NCBI GenBank assembly: GCA_963681505.1
Contig: OY811971.1
Coordinates: forward strand, 1,642,090 to 1,706,089
Direction of reading: 5' to 3'
Length of the DNA stretch: 64,000 nucleotides
Source: Eunapius fragilis
Lineage: Eukaryota > Porifera > Demospongiae > Spongillida > Spongillidae
Both the position numbers and the translations under genes were made by a program. The notes beneath the pieces are model-generated. The model saw only the letters and a program-made list of their open reading frames with translations. It had not been told where the DNA came from and did not search any database. Shown piece by piece: positions 42,046-53,818 of the stretch. How positions within the stretch are numbered: the first letter of the stretch is position 1; each line of letters begins with the position of its first letter.

Positions 42046-43429
42046 CCTCCAACTGCAGCTCCCACTGCATAGTCGTTCCTGAGAGCGTGCTGAGGGAAGG
42101 CTTGTGTACGGAAGCATCACTCCGTATTTCATGCCTTTGTCAGACTTCCGTCTGCACTTTTGTACGCTTCTTTTTGTGCATTGATACCTGCTAGCACTTG
42201 GTCCTATGCCAGCCATTTCCCACGAGATGACAGTAACTTTTTGCACTCACCTCTGTATTGCCTTTCCTCTGCGTTTTGATTTGTCTGACACCATGACTGC
42301 CACAGTTTTCAATGATTCAGAGCATCTAGGTACTTCAAAATTTAAAGCTAAGACAGTTAGTGAATAATTTGCCTTCTTTCGAGTCCCTTGACTCCTACAT
42401 GAGTACACATATTTGCCTTTATCTACAATCTATACCTCCATTATATCAATTATCTTCATGTGAGTGAGAAAATCTTTCAGCAAATTCGCACCTTTCACCT
42501 CAGATATATGTGGCTCTGCTGGGCCATTTCACCCTCACGTAGGCAAGGAATGCTATTGTGCATGCATGTATGTAGTTATGCATCATCTATGTATGTGCTA
42601 ATACAATTAAGCATGCGATACATATATTGATGTACTTAACAATCTCCTCTCTATTGGTATTTCGAAATTTGCGTAGCTGCCCCGTTCAGTCCCGAGACTA
42701 CTGGTCGAACTGCTATGGGGTTCTTTTGAAATTTATATGGGGGATGTGTTATGTTTTAACTGGGTCTGGTGGCATCAGGAATTTGAGCTCAATATCATAA
42801 TATAAACCCAACTTGGTGTATTTGTACACTTTATTGGCTTTTTTGGGGTCCTATTGTTTTCCTGTTATTTATATGCTCCCACATCCGCTAGGTGCACTTC
42901 CCCATCCATTAGTCCGCTTTCTTAATGACTAGTAGATTCTGTTTATTTTAATAGCTCTTCTTTCCTCCCTGGATATATTCTGTTTCTATTTTCCTAGATT
43001 TCTTTGTATACCTATTAAGCTCTTCAACTCTCGTCTAGGTTTTTGTACTTCGAGGGTCCCGGATCGAAATCACTTTTTTCTTTTAAGGGGTGTCTTTGTC
43101 GAAATCACTTCTTCCTTTAAACGGGTGTCTTTTGGACTGGGGGATATAATATTCTGAGCCTTACCCTCCTCTTATAGTCATCTATGTTTGGATTTCTTAG
43201 TGGTCCAAGTGGTGTTAGAATTAATGAATTTGCAGTATCTTGCTGGGCTGTTTTGGTTTGGTTTAGTTAAGAGTAGAGAGATGTGGTGGAGGACTTGACA
43301 TAACAAACTAGAGTGGTGGACGGTCAGGTCTGAGCAAGCGTTCGAAACGGGGGGACGGAGGCTCCAAGTTAAATTTTTAAGGGGAGGTGGGGCTCCAATG
43401 AGTGGGGCATCTCTTGTTAAAGGTAAAAG
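42046..43429. other. No recognisable gene
   Basis: AT-rich sequence with one short direct repeat (TCGAAATCACTTYTTYCTTT) near 43065 and 43098. Nothing assignable was found. Confidence 0.4.
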
Positions 43430-45082
43430 AAGAATGTTATGCCTCCGCTGGTCCTATCCGTAGATTGGGTTTGGTCCACCAGATGTACAAAGGAGACTGG
43501 GGCCACGCTTTTGGCTATGGTGTCATTGTATTCCCTCTGTCTAATAAGGAGTTTGAGGAGTGCATTGCAAAGTACCTGGGTTCAGAGCATCTTTTCATAA
43601 GTCTCAGGGCTTCCCCTTTGATGATGCCCCTCTTCGTAGCTGGGGGGTGGTGGGAGGAGCTCTTGACATACAGGTGTCTGTTGCTAGGTTTAGAGTACGA
43701 TTTGAAAGCTAGACGATCCTAGAAGTTTCTCGGCTTGAAGATTGTGATATCAAGGAAATCTACTTTTTGAGGGAAGTAGTTCCACGTGAATTTTATGGAC
43801 GGATGTGACAAATTGAAGCCATTGAAGAAGCGGAGGAGAGAGGTTTCACTGTGGGTCCAAATAAAGAATATATCAATGTACCTGCGGTATAGCGTGGGAG
43901 TATCTACTTGGGAGGCCAAAAATGCCCTTTCCACAGAGTCAAAGACTATTCCCAGAGTAGGGGACAGAGGTGAGCCCATGGCTATCCCCGTTGCTTGGTG
44001 GTAAACAGAGCAAGCAAAGATAAAACAAGTTCCTGATAAAACAGTTCCTCTTAAACACAAAGTCAAGAGCTCGTTTAGTGACTTGTCGAGGGAAGGGTAG
44101 TTGGTTTTTGCAACTTTCAAAAAGGACCTCTATGCCTTCGTCCTGGGGTATGGTGGTATATAAGTTCTTCACGTCTGTCGTGATGAGAATGGCGTCATTG
44201 GGGAGAGATGGCAACGAGCAATGCAATTTAATGATGTCCGTGTCAATGAGGTGGGAGGGGATTTCCCTAAGTTTGCGTTTCAGAAAGAAGTCTAGTAAAG
44301 TTGCCGGGTTGGCAGTAGGGCCCGAACTGCCTTAGACGATGGGGCGGATGGCCAGCTGGTTTTTATGCGTCTTCCATAGGTGGTAAAATTCAGGCGTGCG
44401 ACGTGTCGGGGGTTTAGTGAACTGTGGTGTGGTTTTGTCGATGAGGCCCACTCTCAGCAGTTCATTGCTATAGTGTTTAACCAGCTGTCAGGGTTGGCGT
44501 AAGGTCATTGTCCAATATCCGGTACGTAGTCAAGTTGGCAAGATGTACCAAGCCCTCCGTAAGGTAATGGTCGATGTCTGAGACAACCTCACTTTCTTTG
44601 TTGGATTTATTAATAACTAGTGAGGCATCCTTCTTTAGACGTCGTATCGTCTTCCATTCTTTGGTCGTTACGTTGTTGAGGGGTCTGGGTACATCGGCAA
44701 CGGTTGGCAGCACTGTTTCAAGGTTGTAGATCCAGACCTCTAGGGTAACGCTGCCTGGGGTGTAGGCTGGGGAGCCATCAGCTGTTTCGTTGGCAACTGT
44801 GTGAGTACGGTCTCTGCATGGGAGCGAGGGTAGAAGGATGGCAGGATGCATCCCGTTGAGGGGAGAAGGTTGGCCATCCCCCGGGATAGTGTGTGGGCGT
44901 GTGACATCAATTGTCGTAAAATTTAAATTAGGGCAAGTAGACCAGGGAGGAGGACAACTGTTGGGGTAAACAGAGACGATCGCCTCGAGAGTACCACCCG
45001 CGGACGACTTAGGGTTAGGGTTATGATAAGGGTTTGGGTTGCCTTTGGGGCAACCCCGTACAGCTCCTACGACGTTCATCAA
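43430..45082 (-). pseudogene. Penelope-like reverse transcriptase, copy 1
   Basis: Minus-strand blocks: KEWKTIRRLKKDASLVINKS (about 44655-44595), DHYLTEGLVHLANLTTYRIL (to about 44510), NPATLLDFFLKRKLREIPSH (about 44305-44245), DAILITTDVKNLYTTIPQDE, TGIAMGSPLSPTLGIV, and YRRYIDIFFIWTHSE, where the catalytic Y-x-D-D has become YIDI. It ends with VDFLDITIFKPR and a thumb-like region to about 43430. The motif order is that of Penelope-like RTs. Several frame breaks and the lost catalytic Asp show it is dead. A parallel copy is at 50560-52030. Confidence 0.7.
45007..45035. repeat. Telomere-like repeats in PLE region
   Basis: TTAGGGTTAGGGTT followed by a diverged AAGGGTTTGGGTT. Another AAGGGTTAGGGTTTG is at about 45288. 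On the minus strand they encode an Asn-Pro repeat at the start of the PLE frame. Confidence 0.6.
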
Positions 45083-45289
45083 AGAACCTTATCACTTTGA
45101 GTTGTGTGGGGATGCCCTTCTAGAGGTTGGTCTCACACAAAATGAAATTAGACTTTGGATCTCCGAGGAGGTGACCAAGTGCAAGAGGGAGAGGGGAGGG
45201 GGGGGGGAGAGGAGATGATGATTAACTTGGAAAAAGTTTAATCAATAACGTTTTTGGCTTATTAAGTTGATACAGTACACAGAAAGATA

Positions 45290-46176
45290 AGGGTTAGGGT
45301 TTGTGCAAGGGTAGATCACTACCATGTGTGTTGCCCTCTACGTCAGTATTATAATCTCTACAGGCATAGAGGGCTTTTGCAAAATCCCTACGTCCCATCT
45401 TTGATTCCAGCTTGGTCTATTCCCACCACCCCTTCCATCCCATGTTCCTCCACCTCTGTATCCTCGACTATACCTTTGCTGCCATCATCCTTGTTACCAT
45501 CCTCCACTATCCCTTTGCTGCCATCCTCCCTGGTTCCAAGTCGTCATCCTACATCCTGTTGCCATCTACTTTGGCCCCCACCTTGGTCCTAACCTGTTCA
45601 TTATCTATTATGGGGTTCCACTGTGTTTGCCCCTGTCTTTGTGGGTTCCATCCCCAGAATCTCCCATTCTTCCTCTACTGCCCCATTGAGTGCCAACCAT
45701 ATGGAATCCAACTACTTTTCCCCCTTTTCCCTTTTGTTTCCTCATCTCTGTCCCAATTTGTGGTTACTCTCTCTTTCCACTACTACACCCTCTTCTTTAT
45801 TATCGTTTGAGGGCCCCACTTGTTATCTCATTTATCGTTCCTACAGCACCCTCCTTATAATTTTTCGAGGTATCTTCATTACGTGTGTTTTTGTTGGTGT
45901 ATTGGTTTTGGGTATGCGTCATCTCCCTTCCTTCTTGGGTTTCACCTTTTTCTCTCAAACAACTGTCTATGAATATCCTTCTTTCTTTATGTATCTTCTT
46001 CATAGCATGTTTGAGTTTTTTGGTTCTTACTCCCTTCATCTCTTTGTCCTTTTTTATAATTTCCACTTCTAAACTCATTTTTCTCTCCTTCCATAGAAGC
46101 TAGCAGAGATGAGGAAGGGATTGGTACATTTGTTTTTCTAGTTGGTCAATCTCCTCTTTGGTTTTTTCTAGTAGGG
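45290..46176. other. Pyrimidine-rich stretch, coding status unclear
   Basis: Plus strand is CT-rich. The minus-strand frame 46078-45800 is Lys/Glu-rich (KKIHKERR, EGREMTHTQNQY). It may be the lysine-rich N-terminal part of an element protein, but no motif was recognised. Confidence 0.3.
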
Positions 46177-46930
46177 TCAAATAGTGTGATCTACACAGTG
46201 CCAGCAGCAGGAGTCACTGTAGACTGGGACATACATGTATATGACATTCATATTTTGGTGGGCAATTGGTGGGTTTAACACTCGGTGACAAACGCTACCC
46301 CTCCCCCATATTGACAACCATGTCATGCCCCCCATTGACAAAGCAGTATGCAGCGTTGCAGGCCTCATCAAAGATGGTTTCAGCAACGTTAGGCTGGAAG
46401 GTAGTACAGCCATCACATCTGTTTGATGCCGCCACAAGAGCTTCCTGTGTTACAACCCCACCTACTTGTTTTGTAACAGTATGCATTATGCCTGCCATAT
46501 GGGATCCAAACTTTTTTGTTCCTTCCTTTAGTGTTTTCACTTCTGGGTTTTATTTGGTCCCTTTCCTCTCTCATCCTAACATACTCTCTTTCATTAACTT
46601 GTTTAACATTGTGGGTGTCCTTTTTACCCTCTCGAACGTTACTTTATTCCTTGGTCTGCTCCAAATTTTCACACTTGTCTCTACTTCCCTCATTGTTTTT
46701 CTAGTTTGTTTTACCCCTACACTATTTTGGTTGGCATTGCTTGGGTTTGGGTTTGGATAGACAGCATTTTTTTTACTGTTGTGTGCCTCTTGTCTAAAGT
46801 GGTTGGTATTCTCTTCTGCTCTTGGGGGCATCACATTTAACTTCTTTGCCTTCTGTACACTGTCATTCATACCCTCTTTTTTTTTTTTTCTTTTCTTCCA
46901 CCATGGTCCTTTTCTCTCTCTACTAAACAA
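46177..46930 (-). pseudogene. SET-like fragment A with basic leader
   Basis: The frame 46930-46571 is basic (WWKKRKKKKEG) and unrecognised. The following frame 46540-46295 contains EALVAASNRCDGCTTFQPNV and AETIFDEACNAAYC, NGGHDMVV, clearly parallel to the SET-like protein at 49932-50561 (ALVASCDRNAGCDMYAPGV, AEKVFD, NGGQEMVI). It stops before the C-terminal part of the SET fold. Confidence 0.4.
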
Positions 46931-47159
46931 TCTTCTACAAAAACTCTACCCTCTTTATGTACTCTCATTGCATGTTTCTTCTCTCACACTCTTCGTAGGG
47001 TATTGAGATAAAGCGCAGGTGGTCTCCAGCTCCCCAAGTCGATGTGATAACCTCTTTAGAGAAGTAGGGTACAAACCGCAGTTAATAAGCCAACTCTGCA
47101 GTGAGAGGCAACTGGCAATTTTCCTGGTAATTGGATTGAAATTGATAAAAATACATCAC

Positions 47160-47646
47160 TATAACACAAACCAAACCCTCCTGCTGCACTGTCTTGCAGG
47201 GTCGGTTGGATGGCTCTTGTTTGCAGAGCGCTCAAGGCAACCAGTCAGCCCTGCACACTGCTCAACGAGGGATGTGAGTGTGGTTGACTTGCGAGCATTG
47301 CTACCATTGAATAGCTTCCTGTCAACATCCCCTATGACTATAGGAGGAGCAATTATAATAGTGAACATGTCGATCATATGCTAGAATAATTCAATATGTA
47401 GTATTTGTATAAAGAAGCAAACAAACCTTCAAAAGGAATCCGCCACACAGAGTCCTGAATCGCCTCAAGCTGTGAGGTGGTCCTCGCCAGCTTGTACCCT
47501 GTCCGTGAATCCCTCACCATTACATCAACCATATTGCAGGGCCTCTTGCCACGAGGTACCACAGATGTATCTGATGCAACTGAGAGAGAAAGAGAGGGGA
47601 GAGTGCGATAACCTACGTGTAGGGGAGGTGATGGTTCATAATGCAT
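47160..47646 (-). other. Two unrecognised exon-like frames
   Basis: 47590-47400 reads RGKRPCNMVDVMVRDSRTGY and ARTTSQLEAIQDSVWRIP. 47330-47195 reads RKLFNGSNARKSTTLTSLVE. The frames are open and of good composition, upstream of SET-like fragment A on the same strand, and could be its 5-prime exons. No family recognised. Confidence 0.3.
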
Positions 47647-47664
47647 GCCTGAAGGGATGAACTA

Positions 47665-47838
47665 TTACACATGATAATGGAGAAGGCCACAGAGGAGGGA
47701 ACTAGGGGATTAACCTGCGCTCGTGTCAAAATGAAGAGCAGCTGCTGATGTATTATACATGATAATGGAGAAGGCTACATAGGAGGGAACTAGGGGATTA
47801 ACCTGCGCTCGTGTCAAAATGAAGAGCAGCTGCTGATG
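47665..47838. repeat. Tandem duplication, about 88 bp x 2
   Basis: The sequence from ATTACACATGATAATGGAG to AGAGCAGCTGCTGATG occurs twice in direct order with three or four changes. Confidence 0.9.
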
Positions 47839-47867
47839 AGGACTGGCTGGACGCAACATCCTGGCCA

Positions 47868-48363
47868 TCTTTTAGAGGCGACTTTAGTTACGCTCAATGG
47901 AAGTGGGAAGGCCCCTGTCATTTCCCATTCGTTACTTATGTAATGTCGGACTTAGAAATTTTGCCAGCGAGTTTTGTTTTTCTTTATTTCTTTCCCCTTG
48001 CACTTTGTGCATGCATCTCTTTTGGATAATGCCTACACCATGCAGGCCGACAAATGCTAGCCCTCCCCCCTCTATTTTAGAGGCGACGTTTGTTACGCAC
48101 AATGGAAGTGGGAAAGCCCCTGTCATTTCCCATTCATTACTTACATAATGTCGGACTTTGTGAAAATTCGCCAGCCGGTTTTTTTTTCTTTCCCCTCACA
48201 CTTCGTGCATGCGTCTGTAATGCTCACACCATGCAGACCGATAAATGCTACCCCTCCCCCCTCTCTTTTAGAGGCAACTTTAGTTACGCTCTGTGAAAGT
48301 GGGAAGGCCCCTGTCATTTCCCATTCGTTACTTATGTAATGTCGGACTTTGAAAATTTGCCAG
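47868..48363. repeat. Tandem repeat, about 200 bp x 2.5
   Basis: Units begin TTTTAGAGGCGACTTTAG near 47870, 48074 and 48266. Each holds GGAAGTGGGAAGGCCCCTGT and ATGTAATGTCGGACTT. The third unit stops at the border of the PLE frame (about 48363). Confidence 0.9.
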
Positions 48364-48369
48364 TACAAC

Positions 48370-49652
48370 TTAAATCTTTATGATTTTGTACTACAATGGT
48401 ACTGTCTTTGTCTGCTTTGTTTATTATCAAAGCATTGTCATCCATAATCTGACGTAATGCTTTACGTTCAGCTACGGTGAGGTTAGTGCCGGGGTGCTGC
48501 TCAAATGTGAGATTTGTAATTAAATCTCTCATTGTGCCTAACGCTGCTTCCAGCGTTTCTCTTCTTGGAAGAGCGAAAAAAGTACCTAAATCTCATTTTG
48601 GTCAAAATCTGAGATATTTTCCAAGTATACTTTGGAGGATTTAGGTACAAAAGAGAGTCCTCTATTTAGTAGTTTGATTTCACAACTTGTGAGTGTGTGG
48701 TTTGATTTGTTCACTATATTAGTGGGGACCACGTCAGGGTCTTTGCAAATCTTTTGTCTGTACTTTGCAGAAACATGTCTATTAACACAGTATACAGTAT
48801 TTCTGTGTTTAAATGCATGGGCTCTATGTTTACATCTGTTCAATGTTAGGGCTTTCCCCTGTAAGAGCCTCTCCTTCCTCTCTGACCTCCTCTGCACCCC
48901 CCTCTGTATGGGTGGTGTCTTGGGGAGGTGTTGTCCATGTGCCTCCGCCCCCTTTCTCGATTCGAGGTTCCAATGAGGTCCCTCATGACTTCGAGAAGGT
49001 TTTCCCAGTCAGGGGGTCAGTTATGTGGTTACTGCCATGGGCTTCTCAGCGGATAGTTTTTAGCCTCATCCCGCTCTTTGAGGGCCTCCTTGAGTTTAAG
49101 TAGCTTAGCCTCAAGGATTTTTTGCTGAGCTAAGATACAGGGAGCAAGGTCTTTGCTAATCTGAGAGTCAGCTGCTTCTAGCAGCTTGATCAGATTTTTC
49201 TGATCAGATTGGGGGATATCCTTGTTTTTAAGGATGTAATTCCCAGTTTGAGCAAATAGCCTTTGGGCTGTGTCTCCTTTGGCCTTAGCTTAATCCTCAT
49301 GGTGCATTTTTAGTTCACCGATAAGGGTTTACTGGCATTTTTTTTTCAATTATGAGCTAAGGCCTTCATTCTCCGGGAGGTGTTTGACCTTAAGCTGTTG
49401 CTCCTTCTTAAGAAGTAGCCAGTTGGGAATGAACTCAGCATCTGCATATGCTGAGAACATCTTCGCTATTGAAGTGTGCTCCACGCATTTCTTGAGAAGT
49501 TCAAGTGCGTCTTTAGCATAGGAAGTAATTCTCACGTTCGCATTTTGAATGGGTGCAGGCACGGGGTCACAAACCTGAGGGGGAGGGATTACAGCGACGC
49601 CATGGTGTGTGTCCCTTGGTAAAATGGGTAATTGTGGTAAAAGTCTTGTCAA
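48370..49652 (-). pseudogene. Penelope-like element, N-terminal part (copy 3)
   Basis: Reading from 49652 down: a frame with DALELLKKCVEH and AEFIPNWLLLKKEQQLKVKH, broken stretches, a Gly/Arg-rich region, then 48897-48586 with KSNHTLTSCEIKLLNRGLSF and YLENISDFDQNE. Finally 48532-48380 reads LTVAERKALRQIMDDNALII, NKADKDSTIVV. The last two resemble the region before RT motif 1 of Penelope-like elements (compare copies 1 and 2). The RT core is missing; the sequence stops at the tandem repeat. Confidence 0.55.
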
Positions 49653-49931
49653 GGGTCAACCTCACGACCACACGAATCAAACAAGCAACGGTATGCTAAC
49701 CTGTTGTCCAAAATTGGCCAATAGGTCAAAGGCACCAGATGTTCGGTTAAACATTGGTTGGCTATTGCTAGTAGCCTTTGCATCCACTACTAAAAGTGGG
49801 GCTTGGGAGTTCGTGGGTAGGAATATGTTTCCATCCATTCCATGACCAAACTATATACTGTGAGCAGTATATAGTTTGGTCATCTCCTCCTGGATTTTAT
49901 ATGAAATAAGTATGTGCATATGCATTAGTTA

Positions 49932-50561
49932 TTAGTACTTCCCAGCAGCAGGTGGGAAAGGGCATTTGGCATTAGCATACAGCTGCACTATCTCACGGGG
50001 GATATGTCTATGTGGCGTGATGTATGCAGCCTGGACGTCTTCTGGCACGCACGATCTGCTGCTGCTGCTTAAGCCAGAAGACACCCTTGACCAAGTCGTG
50101 AGTCCCAGGCGGAGATGGTCCCTTACTGCTAAGGTCATCCAGTATGACAGATCGTAGTTGGCATAGAGCTCTATGGCCTCATTTGAACTGGTGGTGATGT
50201 CCACTGAAGCAGTAATGACCATCTCCTGTCCACCATTCATTTTTTTATAACCACAATTGGACTTAGTGTCAAAAACTTTTTCAGCTACGCCAGGCGCATA
50301 CATGTCACAACCAGCATTCCTGTCACAGGATGCCACCAGAGCCTTTATCCCAACGCAAAGACCTGCTTGATTCACAAACCTGCCTATATTTTTACCATCA
50401 TACACCTGGGGGTCATAAACGAGGTTTCGGGAATCACTCCTTGGGCCACGTGCTGACTCCAGCACATAGTCTGAATCTGGACCATGTAATTGCTCCTGCC
50501 GGGTGGCAAAGAAATACAGGTACTTATGCGACGGGATTGTGACATCCTGTTGGGTGGACAA
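49932..50561 (-). CDS. SET-domain-like protein fragment B, 209 residues
   Basis: The frame (MSTQQDVTIPSHKYLYFFAT at the start) contains YDGKNIGRFVNQAG, then SNCGYKKMNGG and MVITASVDITTSSNEAIELY, then ANYDLSYW. This follows the end of a SET domain: the RFxNH-like element, then a beta strand and the GEEL-x2-DY-like region before the final Trp. The zinc-binding post-SET part is not visible, and the key NHS-C motif is changed to NQAG, so methyltransferase activity is doubtful. It overlaps the end of PLE copy 2 by about 40 bp and may be part of a composite element. Confidence 0.45.
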   Translation of the reverse strand: MSTQQDVTIPSHKYLYFFATRQEQLHGPDSDYVLESARGPRSDSRNLVYDPQVYDGKNIGRFVNQAGLCVGIKALVASCDRNAGCDMYAPGVAEKVFDTKSNCGYKKMNGGQEMVITASVDITTSSNEAIELYANYDLSYWMTLAVRDHLRLGLTTWSRVSSGLSSSSRSCVPEDVQAAYITPHRHIPREIVQLYANAKCPFPPAAGKY

Positions 50562-52030
50562 ATTCGACGGTGGCTGTGCTAAGGATTATTACCTTATTGC
50601 TGTATCCTCTCTGCCTAAAGAGGAGTTTAAGGTCTAAAAGGGCATACTTGAAATACTTGGCTTCCAAGCATCTTCTCACCAGTCTAAGAGCTTCATCTTT
50701 AATTATCCCTCGTTTCATCATCGGTGGGTGATGGGAATCATTTTGGACTTACTCGTGGGTTTGGAGTAAGGTTTAAAGGAAAGGGTGTGAGGGGAGTTGC
50801 GGGACTTAAAATTGTTAAGTCAAGAAAAATTACAGAGGTTTTAGAAATATCCCAAGTGAGCTTAATCAAAGGGTGTGCCTCATTGAGACCGTTAATGAAT
50901 ACTGATAGGGAAGCTTCACCATGTCCATATCAGGAATATTTTTGTCAATGTAATGCCGGTATAGAATGGGGACCAGATGTTGTGATTGGATGTAGTTATG
51001 TTCGACTACATCCATAAAAATAATCGCCAGCGTAGAGGAGAATGGGGAGCCCATGGCAACGCCCGTCTTTTGATGGTAAATATTATTACAAAAAACAGGA
51101 AGACTAGGTCTAAGGCTCTCTTTGTGACTTGTGGTGGAAAAGGCGAGAGGTTACTGCAGCTCTGAAGGAGTGCCGTAATTCCTTCCTCTTGGGATGGTTG
51201 TATACACGTTTTTGATGTCTGCAGTCACCAAGATAGCGTCGAGGGGTAGGGGTGGGAGCTCAACTAAGGTTTTGATGAGGCCGTCTGTAACAAAGAGGTG
51301 GGCTGGGATCTCCCGAAGTTTCCTCTTCAAGTGGTAGTCAAGGAAGCTGGCATGGTTGGCTGTGGGGCCCGAACATCCCGAAACGATGGGGCGTACAGAT
51401 AAAGGTGTTTTGTGCATTTTCTAGAGGTGGTAGAACACTGGGGTGCGACAACGAGCTGGCGGTTTGATGAATTTAGCTTCAACTTTGTCAATCAGACCTA
51501 CCCTCAGTGCTTCGTTCGCAAACATAATCACTTCAGCCGCTAGGGTGGGCATAGGGTCACGGTCATAATTCATAGGTGTTCGAGTCTGCGAGATGTGCCA
51601 GACCCTCGGTAATATAGTGGTCAAGATCTGAAACCACGACCTCACCACCCTTGTCTGATTTATTAATAATGAGGGTTGGATCTCTATTGAGTTGTCTGAC
51701 AGCAGCCCATTCTTCTCTAGATAGGTTGACGGAGAGAGGTATGGGGGTATTGGTCATGGCTGGCAGTATCTGTTTCAGAGCCTGAATAAAGTCTTCCAGA
51801 GTGGAGTTTCTGGATGAGAGAGGGTCGTATCCAGATTTCGATTTAAAAGGGTTAACCGGTGTGTCTGGTGCATTCCTGTACAAGAAAGCTAATCGGAGGA
51901 TTCTGGCACATTCATCGAGATCCGAATCTACGCTGGGTAAAGGGGCGACAAGGGTAGGGATCAACAGGAGTTCTCGAGAGAGTACAGAGTAGTGGGAGGT
52001 AGAGTGTTTTTGAAGAAAGCTTAGTAACAA
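50562..52030 (-). pseudogene. Penelope-like reverse transcriptase, copy 2
   Basis: The longest frame (52030-51563) reads SREEWAAVRQLNRDPTLIIN, SDKGGEVVVSDLDHYITEGL, AHLADSNTYEL. Then KRKLREIPAHLF, DAILVTADIKNVYTTIPRG, TGVAMGSPFSSTLAII and YRHYIDKNIP follow, with the Y-x-D-D changed to YIDK. The thumb-like tail (RGIIKDEALRLVRRCLEAKY, about 50715-50655) follows. Frame breaks lie between the blocks. Closely parallel to copy 1 but in better condition at its 5-prime part. No GIY-YIG endonuclease was seen downstream; a SET-like frame follows instead. Confidence 0.75.
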
Positions 52031-52142
52031 GATTTTCTGGTGGAGGAGTGCTGAATAGACGACAACAACGTTCTCTCCTTGAACAAGAGCAGAGTGCGTC
52101 GTTAGGAAATATAATTTGGGCTTCTGGCTTTCGGTTTTTGGC

Positions 52143-52166
52143 GGGGGGGGGGGGGGGGGGGGGGGG
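52143..52166. repeat. 24-base G run
   Basis: A pure G run, just upstream (minus strand) of PLE copy 2. Confidence 0.95.
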
Positions 52167-52739
52167 CCAAAGGCCCGCTATGCCCTTCAACGTTTCACCC
52201 CCTCTCCGAATCCGCCCTCAAATTGCACCCGTCCCTCCCTCCCGACACTCTTCATTGAAACTTACTAACTCACCCGCTCCTTAATAACCGCCATCTTTTT
52301 GAACGAGGTGCCGAAGGCGCCATACTATCTTTTCTAACAGTGGCATGGCAGTTGCGTTGGTACCCTTTGCAATACATTGAATAGGCGTGTGGTTACTCAT
52401 TAGGTTACCTTTTTTATTCATTGCCAATGATAACCCTGCCAACGGTAGAAATGGTTACCAACCCTAGTAACCCATATCTCTTGTTGTGTTGCTTATGGCT
52501 TGAACTAGCTTGGTTTTCTCGATAGAGCAGCCACTATAAAATTAGCCCGTACCTCTTGTTGTGTATCAAATGGTAGTGGCTTGTGCGCTATGACGCCGCT
52601 AGCTAAGGGGGCATTTCCAAACTATTAAAGTTAATGTCATTTTAACGTTTCATTATAGCCTCCCCCCGATAACTTAATGGACTTTTTTACTATCATGATT
52701 ACAGTTCTTCCACAATCAGTACACAAAGAACGCTTAAAC

Positions 52740-53270
52740 TTCATTTCTTTTTTCTCTTTCCACGAACATATGTAGGACAAGTGAAGTCATCAGTAAAGTC
52801 AAAAATGTAGTCAGGTGGGATGCATTTAACATGGATCCAGTTGAAACATTGAGTGCACTCCACCCATATCTGTCCTTCATTATTTTCTTCTGGTAACTTA
52901 CACACCATACATACTTCATAACCTTTGTCTAATTCATCACATTTGTCTTCTTGCTGAACTATCTTCTCTCCTTGAACTTAACATTCACTTTCAACAATCA
53001 ATTCACATTCTTTCTCAATTTGACTTAGTGTTGGTCATCTCTCGTCTTCACTTTCTCTCCCTTTTTCCTTATCTTCAAATTCCCCTTGGTCAACTCTCTC
53101 TTCACCACTCCATTCTTCCAAAATTAACATACGAGCTGCACAGATCTTCGAAAATTTTCTGACAGGCACATCAAAAATTTTTTACTATGCCCTTGGTGCT
53201 CTCGATGTTTTCGTAGCTGATATACTGAAGAAAACTTTTCACCACACACATTCTTGGAATCAATGAGGTT
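52740..53270 (-). pseudogene. C2H2 finger and PHD finger fragment
   Basis: About 53265-53180 reads a Cys/His segment (VCGEKFSSVYQLRKHREHQG) like a C2H2 finger. About 52925-52750 reads VCMVCKLPEENN, WVECTQCFNWIHVKC and FTCPTYVRGKRKKK before a stop. This is a PHD finger at the very end of a protein, but its last zinc cysteine is replaced by Tyr. Stops separate the two. Such fingers end several transposon proteins and some host chromatin proteins; which applies here is unclear. Confidence 0.4.
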
Positions 53271-53818
53271 GCATACATGCACAAACGAAGACATAGCGGT
53301 GGAGTCCTACGAACTGTACGTGAGGTAATTTGTAGTTATCTAAATGTAGCCGCGAAATGGCATATAGTTGCTAGTGGTACCAGCTGCATATTGTGTGTTA
53401 TAGGACCTCTGACATTTAGTATGTTTGAAGTCTGTAATTAAGTCATACATGCACGTGCCGAAACCGCAATTGTGTAGTGTTATCTTACCAGTCGGGTCCC
53501 CAGACTACTTTGCTGCGCAATAATGTCTCAGACTACATTAAATATACACGGCGAGGAGATTGCATTTCCTGCATGCAAGGACCACTTCTTAGCAAACTAA
53601 TATGAACAAAATTGGCTCGACTTGTTTAACCAATTAAGTCCTGTAGCCGCTAATTGGCGTCAAATAGTTGTTTACAGCTACCAAGGTAGTTTGGGGGATG
53701 CGTCCCGATGCGACCACAAATCACAGAAAGATTATACCAATTTGAAATCTCTCATGAACACGGCTTCAGCGGGTATCGTTTGATTACCCTTCCTGCCACA
53801 AAATATTTTTGTGACCAC

